64,000 bases of DNA from assembly GCA_026874595.1 (NCBI GenBank), contig CM049318.1, positions 15,088,241-15,152,240 of the forward strand. Direction: 5' to 3'. Each line of letters opens with the position of its first letter. Position 1 is the first letter of the stretch. Below the pieces are notes generated by a model. That model saw only the letters and a program-made list of their open reading frames with translations, made no database searches and was not told where the DNA came from. The position numbers were made by a program, and so were the translations under genes. Below are positions 56,227 through 64,000 of the stretch, in pieces. The stretch is from Sipunculus nudus (lineage: Eukaryota; Annelida; Sipuncula; Golfingiida; Sipunculidae).

Positions 56227-59200
56227 TATATTTATATATTTAATGAAATAAAGTTGTCCCATATTTTATTGTCATTATAACACATTTATTTCCAATATGT
56301 AACAATTAAGTGAAAGTTTTAAAAATAAGGTATTATGTTTCCAGTATAGGTGAATTTTAAAAGAAGGATTAGGTGTATAATTTTTCATAATAAACTCAGA
56401 AATAGTATTAAAGTTATTCTGATTATTAATATATCTTTTTTTCAATAAATAAATATTTTTCTCCGAATGGTTGGGGATGATTACATTTACCGTCGCTCCA
56501 TGCTAAAAAGTAGGAGATGGGAGGGGGGGGGGGGGGGTATGTACCCTACCTCCACTGTAATGCACCCCTGATGGGTTTTATAAATTATATGACAAAGTAA
56601 GTTATACTGAAAAACCAATGTTGACAGGGTCTCTTCGTGGTAATGACCAGAATGTGCCGTCTCCTTTTTTTGAATATTTACTTAACCTTACACTTCTATC
56701 AAATGTTATTTTTGGTCGAAGCCGTAGTGTTTTGGCAGCCTTGCCACATAGTTCCCACAGAATATACCAGTAACACGGGACCGCCACCAAACAAGGACAT
56801 CAAAGACAGCATATTCGAGGTTGCTTACCGGTAAATTAAAGATACAAAACGGCATCTGAAGTAATGACAAATAAACAAAATTTGACTCACCAGGTCATGT
56901 TTCACCTAGCGTAAGGATACACAATAATACAGATATTAACAAAATAGTGTGCACTTTTTCCCATCTACTACATAATTTTATTAAAAAAACTTTTAATTGC
57001 TTAGATCGAGAGGTTTAGTATTGGTAATAGCCCAGTAATGTTATGCTATCCCTGAGGTGTTTGAGGCGTGGGTCACCATGACACGCGAGCCGTTTAGCCG
57101 TTCTCCATGACCACGAATGTCACGCGTTTCACTAATGTTTTTGTCACGAACCGCGTTCGCTCTATCTCAGAATGTCAAACTTTAAAATTGTGTTTGCCAG
57201 GGGATTCAGAAAGGTAGGGTTACTATGCCAATGAGAATAAACCAGTTCTTTGCTTTATTTGAAAGTCGCATCCCACCTGACTTGCACGATACTGTGCATG
57301 ACCCTCTGATGCAAGAAGATTTGAACATACAGTTAGAACAAATGTGGGACAATAGACCTGTCGAAAATAAAAAAAAAGGCGTAAGGTATAAGAACGTGCA
57401 ATGAATAGCGTCCAACATGCGTATTGGCTTTCATTCACCAGTCCTATGTCAACATTCCGCATTTCATCTGGGAGTGATTGACCGCTATAGCCCCCAGAAA
57501 GTTCCGCAATATAACAGCTTCAACAATGGCAAGTCACAGACGCATCATCTAATCCTTGTCAGACATGACTCCTTAAGGAGAACAATAAACTCATATAACT
57601 TGCCTTGAGCACCATCAATCCCCCTCTCAGTTCGAATTTGGCTTAACGAATGTACGTTTGTTCTTAAGTAGTGGAAAACCTTAGCTCTTGTGAAAAAATA
57701 TGACCTTTCCCCTCCAAAACAGTAAGGAAGAGAATTACTAAAGAATTTAAAAAGGACTCCACTGAAACTGATTGACTAAGCACTTTTACCTGGTCAACAC
57801 ACAATGTCTTTTGACTGTCAGTTAAGCAGACTTCAAATTAAACGTGGTATGCAAACAAATGTGTTACCTGCTCACGCCTATTACAAAATGTGTTCTCCTG
57901 AGAGTTTCTCATCGAATAACCTGATTGTTACTCTTCCATATGAGCTGGGGGAATCCACAGATCAAAACAGATTTATTGCTGTAATCTGTACAATATGAGC
58001 ACCAAACATTTATTGAACCAAGATATGAGCATTATTTTAGTGTCACAAAATAACAGTAGCATACTGTTGAAGCAGTTTATTACGGTTATATAAACACATA
58101 TGTCCGCCTATCAACATGTACCTCTCGCCCTTTATTAACACTTCATGTAACCACTCAGGACATTGTTAATTTATCATTGGATTTTTCTAACGACCTGAAC
58201 GGCTCTGAACTGTGTACATTGTGAGAATCGGCTAATTGTGTTTAATCCAGGAGAGGGTGTACGTGCAGATGGGTATACTGAACAAACGGTTACATGCAAG
58301 CAATCGACCGCCCACAAATGATAAAATTGCAGCAGTTAATGTTTTACATAGCATGTGACTCACAATCAGTAAATATGATCATACGTATCTAAGAAACTAT
58401 AATGTAGAAACTCTCTAATATGCACACAATGCGAAGATACATGCACAATTCGACCGTCAACAAAATGTTCTAAATTGCAGGCAACAAATTTTTCGAGTTT
58501 TCTGACCTGATTGCCAGGACCCAACCCAAGGACGCCAGTATCTAACAACACATTAGCTCTGACCCACTTTTTTGTGTGCCCTTTGGATTCTGGCATTCTA
58601 TACACAGTTAAATATATTAGTCCTCCTAACGTTTCCAAACCTTTCATCAGATTTTACGTGATAAATCATTCTTCTGTCCTTTTATTTTTGGATTGTGCAT
58701 CATGAGTGTCCTATAAAATCAAGTGTATGTTACTGAGTAAACGAATCTTCATTTAATTAAAGGAAGTAAATCAGTATCGTTCATATTCAGGCTACTGCAT
58801 TAGTCTGTTAAGTTATAAGTTTCTTACAACTAAATTAAGAAAATCATAATAGCAATGAGCAGACTCTTTTAATCCTTTAAAATTGGGTACTTTTTAACTG
58901 AGGATGGGGTAACAATCGTAACCTTGTTTGATATACTGATCCACCTTGATTCTATATACAAATTGAATGTTATTCGTGTTTTGTAAACAGATGCAGAAAA
59001 TTTGAATTTTTAGCAGGCTTTGTATTACAGCGCCCTATGTAACTCCGGAATGGTAGGTCCAATTTATATAAATATGGTATCAGAAGATGCGACAGTCTAA
59101 TACTAAAACATAAAGAAGGGGGAAGTATGATTAATTAAATGTTACAAATAGCGCCAAATCAATAGAAGGTGTGTGATACTGCATACTGGTCCATTGAAGG

Positions 59201-59700
59201 TTAAGGTAGGCATATAAACTGGTGACAAAGAAATAGCTACCATCGGTGCAATAGTATCATATATTTTCTAACTCTAAGGTTGTATATCTTTACAAAAATC
59301 AGTATGGAAATTATTATTCCGTGATTGTACCGACTAACCCCACTGACTTGTGAACTATAAGCTTATATGTAGGCATTATTCTGTGCCCACGCATTGTTTC
59401 CCCGGTAAAAGTAACCTTAACAATTGCAGGTTGCATTCCCTGTGCATTGTAGTGCAGAGTGACTGTGAAATAGCACAAATGATTCGCTTTACATAATCAT
59501 TAAATATTTAATACGTATGGTCCCCTCTTTGACTCTCCATCGTTTTGACCAGAGCGTTCCGGACTCTTAAATTTTCTTCCCATTGAAAGCCCTGAAGTTG
59601 AATATACTTTACCAGATGACTGCTTTCAAATTAACTCAGTAAAAAGGGCAGAGGACCGTTATTTGTATTGAACATGTAATAATTGGCATACAAATTTTAA
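56227..59700. other. Gene-free stretch
   Basis: AT-rich; a G16-17 run lies near 56,522-56,538, next to a hAT-like right end (GCACCCCTG). Short open frames at 57,206-58,705 lack splice sites, start context or family resemblance. I see no gene. Confidence 0.5.
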
Positions 59701-60197
59701 ATGAACAGCCTAATTAAAACATTTCACTCAAGAAAATAGGATGGAAGGAAAAATTCCAATGGGAATTATATATCGCCAACTTGTTGCTTCCTCTGATCTT
59801 GACCTTACTCAAAATGTTATAACATATGACTTTAGGTTAAAACATAATTCGAATGTATTCACCCGGGATCGATGTATACATATTTTCATGAGAGGTGTGT
59901 TGTTTAAAAACGTGCTATAACAAAAAATTGCGTCATCTTTTTCACTTACATCTAACCTAACAATCAGGCAGAGAGTTGTAGCTGACCACTGATACCAACA
60001 ATGTGTGAATGAATCTTAAATGGACAGCTTGGTAAAAAAAATCACTCAAGAAGGGTTGTTAGGAAGCAATTTTTTAAAAGGATAAAAAAAATTGTTTCAT
60101 ACTCTTGTTAATCCCTCTGACTTTGACCTTTTCACAATGTCATTAAGTATGATTTGAGATTAAAACAAAATTCCAACTCTTTCATTTTCAGGGGTAA
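59700..60197. repeat. Degenerate ~320-bp repeat preceding the duplication
   Basis: The blocks (A)ACAGCCTAATTAAAACATTT plus CACTCAAGAA (59,705) and GGACAGCTTGGTAAAAAAAA plus TCACTCAAGAA (60,022) begin two similar units. Each runs through a CCTCTGAT/ACTTTGACCTT block and a TGATTTGAG/GACTTTAGGTTAAAACA block. Confidence 0.55.
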
Positions 60198-60975
60198 TGG
60201 CTTGCAGTATGATCAAAACTAAAGAAGTTAACTAAAGACTTTCATTACCCCTGTCCCTATCTTGGGAGCATGATTTTCATTACGAGAGTGGTGTATAAAA
60301 ACATGCTGTCCCAAAAAATAATTGTACCACTGTTCTCACTTAGCTGAAACCTGGTAGATGTTTAGCTGAAACATGGCACTAATGGAAACATTTTAGGCGA
60401 TGGGTTGAACAAAAACCTTAACAAACCATTTTTTTCTCACTTGGCTACTGGGCTAAATATTGTTTAGGATCTGACCTGTCCAATACACAGTTTCTTGTGC
60501 AAATACATTCGATACAGCCTTTAACGTTTTCATATAACGTTCCTATATATCTTACCTTTAGTTGTCATTACATAAAAAAATGATAATTGGCTTGCAGTAT
60601 GATCAAAACTAAAGAAGTTAACTAAAGACTTTCATTACCCCTGTCCCTATCTTGGGAGCATGATTTTCATTACGAGAGTGGTGTATAAAAACATGCTGTC
60701 CCAAAAAATAATTGTACCACTGTTCTCACTTAGCTGAAACCTGGTAGATGTTTAGCTGAAACATGGCACTAATGGAAACATTTTAGGCGATGGGTTGAAC
60801 AAAAACCTTAACAAACCATTTTTTTCTCACTTGGCTACTGGGCTAAATATTGTTTAGGATCTGACCTGTCCAATACACAGTTTCTTGTGCAAATACATTC
60901 GATACAGCCTTTAACGTTTTCATATAACGTTCCTATATATCTTACCTTTAGTTGTCATTACATAAAAAAAATGAT
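60198..60975. repeat. 390-bp tandem duplication, near-identical
   Basis: TGGCTTGCAGTATGATCAAA starts at 60,198 and again at 60,588. The two units read as identical up to a one-base difference in the final A-run (seven versus eight A). Either a very recent duplication or an assembly artefact. Confidence 0.9.
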
Positions 60976-61647
60976 ATAAACTTTGCACACTTATATATCC
61001 CCTGCTCTTAAGAATAATTCTAGGTTAAACTTTGTTTTGATATATTGAACTTGTTTTACATAAATGGAACTTTATTTAACATTAACCGTTACAACATCTC
61101 CTAATTATATTATTGGTGATACATACATGGTCATGGCAGCCTCTGGTAAAAAAAAGAAGATTTCCTGAGATTTTACTCAATTATTAACAGCTAACAGCTT
61201 GCTCTTTAATCTCATTATTCTACTGATCATATTGTTTAACTGACTTATATTAATTAATTTTCTCCGTGTCTTTTAGGATCTTATGAGAATCTGCGTATGT
61301 ACATGTCAAGGATTTCTAAATTTTGTTCTTGATAAAATGACTGGTCAACATCACTCTTTATAATTAATTAAATCATCTAACAGACCTGTACTGGTGCTGA
61401 AATTACCCATAATACAAAACTCTACATACCGTAATACAGTTTTAAGACATCAATTAATAAATCAAAGGTTTTCTCACTGAAGTAAGGAGACTCTTCTGGA
61501 AGGATACAACATATTCCAAACGGCCCCTGAAAATCCTTATTACTTAAACAGAATGCAAACCACAGTACTGCACAGCCAGCCCTTCCTTACAAAAAGACAC
61601 TTGCCAGGAAAAATCTGTGCAGCCTCGTGAGATGACATCATCATACT

Positions 61648-61846
61648 CAGTAGCGGTCTCAGAAGGGGGGGGGGGGGGGGGTCCAGACACCCTCCGTTTG
61701 AGCCGCAACAACCTTTCTTTAGGGGATTAAAGCAATCTTTTCTCCCTGGTCGCCACCCTTTCTGGATCAGAGGACCTGTGTTTTGTTACCCTCTTGCTCT
61801 TGCACGGTTTGACCCTCCTGTTTCCAGAGTCCTGGATCCGCCCGTG
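61648..61846. mobile_element. Possible hAT-type MITE
   Basis: The left end CAGTAGCGGTCTCAGAAG plus a G-run and the right end CTGGATCCGCCCGTG form a loose inverted pair, with CAxxxGCGG at both ends. No clear 8-bp duplication was found. Confidence 0.3.
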
Positions 61847-62235
61847 ACACTCATCCCATTATTTTTCAATAAAGCCTAAAAATTCAAATTCAAGGCAGTT
61901 ATCATTAAATTCAGGAATAAGATTGCTTAATAAACCACGCATAATCAGTACACAGGTATTATTTTTAACAAAATAAGCATAATCTAAATTAAAAGATGCA
62001 GAATGATGCACCTTACGGTTAGGTAAACCTATCAGCTCCTGGGTTTATCATAGTCTCAGAACATTAGATGCAGAACAGAGACTTGGCCCTGATGTGATTG
62101 GTTGGTACAAAGTATGACGCCACAGATTTAGAAATGACTTATAACTAGCAATACATGTTTTTTATTCTTTCGTGGACATTTTGGACTGACAGTGTCAGAT
62201 AAAGTTCGCTTTTGTCCCTTCTTAGTCCCTTTGGC

Positions 62236-62243
62236 TGACGTCA
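62236..62243. promoter_or_regulatory. Perfect CRE palindrome, possible promoter
   Basis: TGACGTCA at 62,236-62,243, with CCAAT at about 62,273. It lies inside an open frame (62,192-62,467) that ends near a donor-like AAA|GTAAGA. It could mark a 5' exon of a plus-strand gene that leaves the window, but nothing downstream confirms this. Confidence 0.2.
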
Positions 62244-62974
62244 CTGCCGAATTGACGGTGATCATAGATGCGCCAATAGCTTTTGAACAAATCACACAAC
62301 CTCATAATTTTTTTTGGGGGAAAAAGTCCAAGGGAATTGGTCAGTGTATTAGCATCATAAAAAGTAATGTCGTCGCCCGAGCTGATCACATTTACGTTCG
62401 ACCCGGTCGGATCCGCACCAGCACCCTCAGCAACGACAAAGTAAGAAAGGTTGAATTATATGGTTGATCCGGGATTGTAAGGCGAAAGTAGAAGATACTG
62501 ATAGAACGAAGAAGTCATAGACGTTGAGAATGCTTACGGTGTGTAAAGACGATAAACTGTACCCCTGTAAGATATCCTCGAAATTTCTGCCAGCAGATCT
62601 AGTCGTTTTTCACTGTAAGTAACAGGATTTCTTTCTGCCGCTCTCAACCCTTGGCTAGCAATTTAAACGCTATAACCCTGTTCTTGTCATCCTGGTTTTG
62701 ACTTAGGATGGTTCCCAAGCATTGGAATGACGCATTTACCTCCAAAACAAATGGAATTTTAAATTTGGGGTACGCCAGTATTGGGCTACCATTAATTATT
62801 AATAGTTCAGTTGTTCAAAGGCCTCAGCTGCTGGGCTTGGGTCAAAGAAAAGTGTTGGTGAAAAGACAGTACAATGCAAATGGATCAACCTTACTGTTTC
62901 AGCCATGTAAATACTTGGTATATGGTATACCTTCAATGTAGATATACATAAAAAAAGCTTAATTTCCAGTCCGT

Positions 62975-63990
62975 GGAAGAAAAATTGAAAATGGTGTTCA
63001 ATATCTGGTCCAGTAAGAATTTCTCTATTGTAGGTCGCAGTGAAATATGTAGAACTTTGGCTTTGCCAAAAAATTTAGTGTGTAACATGTGCATTCCACC
63101 TGCAGGATTTATTGATATAGGTGATATAGGTGTATTAACATTTCCTGACGTGTAAACAAGCTACAAACACAGTTTATTATGTGATTAGAAGATTAAAAGA
63201 TGGAAAAAAGATATGCCATGGAAATATGTATCACAGCATTATGTAAACACTTTGGGTGGCATTTGTTCAATATCCTCTAACTTTGATGTAACAAGAGTAT
63301 CGAGACTGTTAATAATGTTTTATAAAAATTGTTTAAAAGGTGGTCACATTTGTTAAAAGGAATCCAATATCGGCAGAAGAATTTAAAATGCAACCGTTAT
63401 GGAACAGCTACTATTTAAAGATTAACAATACATTTTTTTCTACAGATATTTTGACAGCTTAGGTATAAGTAAAGTACAAGATTTTTTTAAATGATCCTTG
63501 AAAAGTCTGCACCTGGCAAGAAATTAACACTAGACACACAGAATTATCAGCTAATAAATATTTGTCATGGAGGTCTATAATAAGTGCAATACTGAAAGAC
63601 TGGTTTAATTTATGTGAGACAGAGCCTAGTGAAAACATATCAGAAAGTAAAAATAACGAGAACAGATTGGTCATTGTGTCAGGAATAAAAGGATTATCAG
63701 ACATTACATGGAATAAGATATATAATATGTTAATCAATAAGAAAACTTTCACTCCAACTTCTTTTAATAATTGGTCAGAAATTACAGGATTACAGGAAAT
63801 TAGAGAGTCATGAAGATTTTAAACAGTTGTTTAATACAGTTTTTGTAAGTTTCTCTTTATATGTATAGCAGAGAGTTTCAGTTTAAAATCATACATAATT
63901 AATTACCAGTAATTACAGACAACTACCCAACATTTTTCTGAATGTTCTGCCTCAAGAAATTTATATAAGAAAATACAGTCTTGGTTAAAA
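62975..63990 (+). pseudogene. Decayed LINE (non-LTR retrotransposon), C-terminal reverse-transcriptase region
   Basis: The frame at about 62,973-63,155 reads KLKMVFNIWSSKNFSIVGRS and then ICRTLALPKNLV, the conserved segment just after the RT core of LINE ORF2 proteins (W..R.L...GR...IKTLALSKL). Further LINE-like pieces follow in other frames: WKYVSQHYV at about 63,220, MQPLWNSYYLKINN at about 63,389, and GLSDITWNKIYNMLINKK at about 63,690. Stops and frameshifts separate them, so it is inactive. It continues beyond the right edge. The clade is not certain. Confidence 0.6.
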
Positions 63991-64000
63991 TCATCTGATG

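Noticed and set aside
62708-62941. Exon with acceptor TTGACTTAG and a 77-residue frame
   Set aside because: It may be part of the decayed LINE; the frame is not family-like and no partner exon is visible.

Overview
This is a eukaryotic (metazoan) window: AT-rich, with intron-split genes, GT-AG splice sites and dense interspersed repeats. Long introns, a BEL/Pao retrotransposon, tRNA-derived SINEs, hAT- and pogo-like MITEs and a sperm-axoneme-type gene suggest a marine invertebrate, probably a mollusc or another lophotrochozoan. The species assignment is inference.

Layout. (1) Positions 1-13,535, plus strand: the last nine exons of a gene I assemble by hand into one continuous frame (1,155 nt, 384 codons plus stop). 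It resembles SPATA48/SPMIP7-type sperm microtubule inner proteins; its 5' part lies outside the window. Three of its splice junctions have been copied into local tandem arrays. (2) 13,711-14,630: a 29-bp minisatellite just past the gene. (3) 18,922-24,562, minus strand: a three-exon C2H2 zinc-finger gene (about 994 residues, 12 fingers, basic stretch, in-frame heptad repeat, acidic/Q-rich tail), converging on the first gene. (4) 24.6-31 kb: several copies of a dispersed repeat family, followed by a CCAAT-box cluster at 31.1 kb. (5) 33,090-41,296: a complete BEL/Pao LTR retrotransposon with LTRs that read as identical, a 5-bp target duplication and an unbroken 1,842-residue Gag-Pol frame. It sits inside an older stretch made of AAACATTTT-type subrepeats. 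(6) 42.2-44.0 kb: an E2F-type site and one exon-like lysine-rich/acidic reading frame. (7) 44.9-52.1 kb: degenerate tandem and dispersed copies of a repeat family that carries palindromic nuclear-receptor half-sites (AGGTCA nnn TGACCT), with a clean hAT MITE nested inside. (8) 53-64 kb: no convincing gene. It holds a dispersed repeat split by an insertion, two pogo/mariner-like MITEs, a 390-bp tandem duplication and a decayed LINE at the right edge.

The two host genes show no obvious functional link. The LTR element is the only autonomous-looking mobile element. The observations I find most worth following are the splice-junction-seeded arrays in the first gene and the repeat family that disperses estrogen-response-element-like palindromes.
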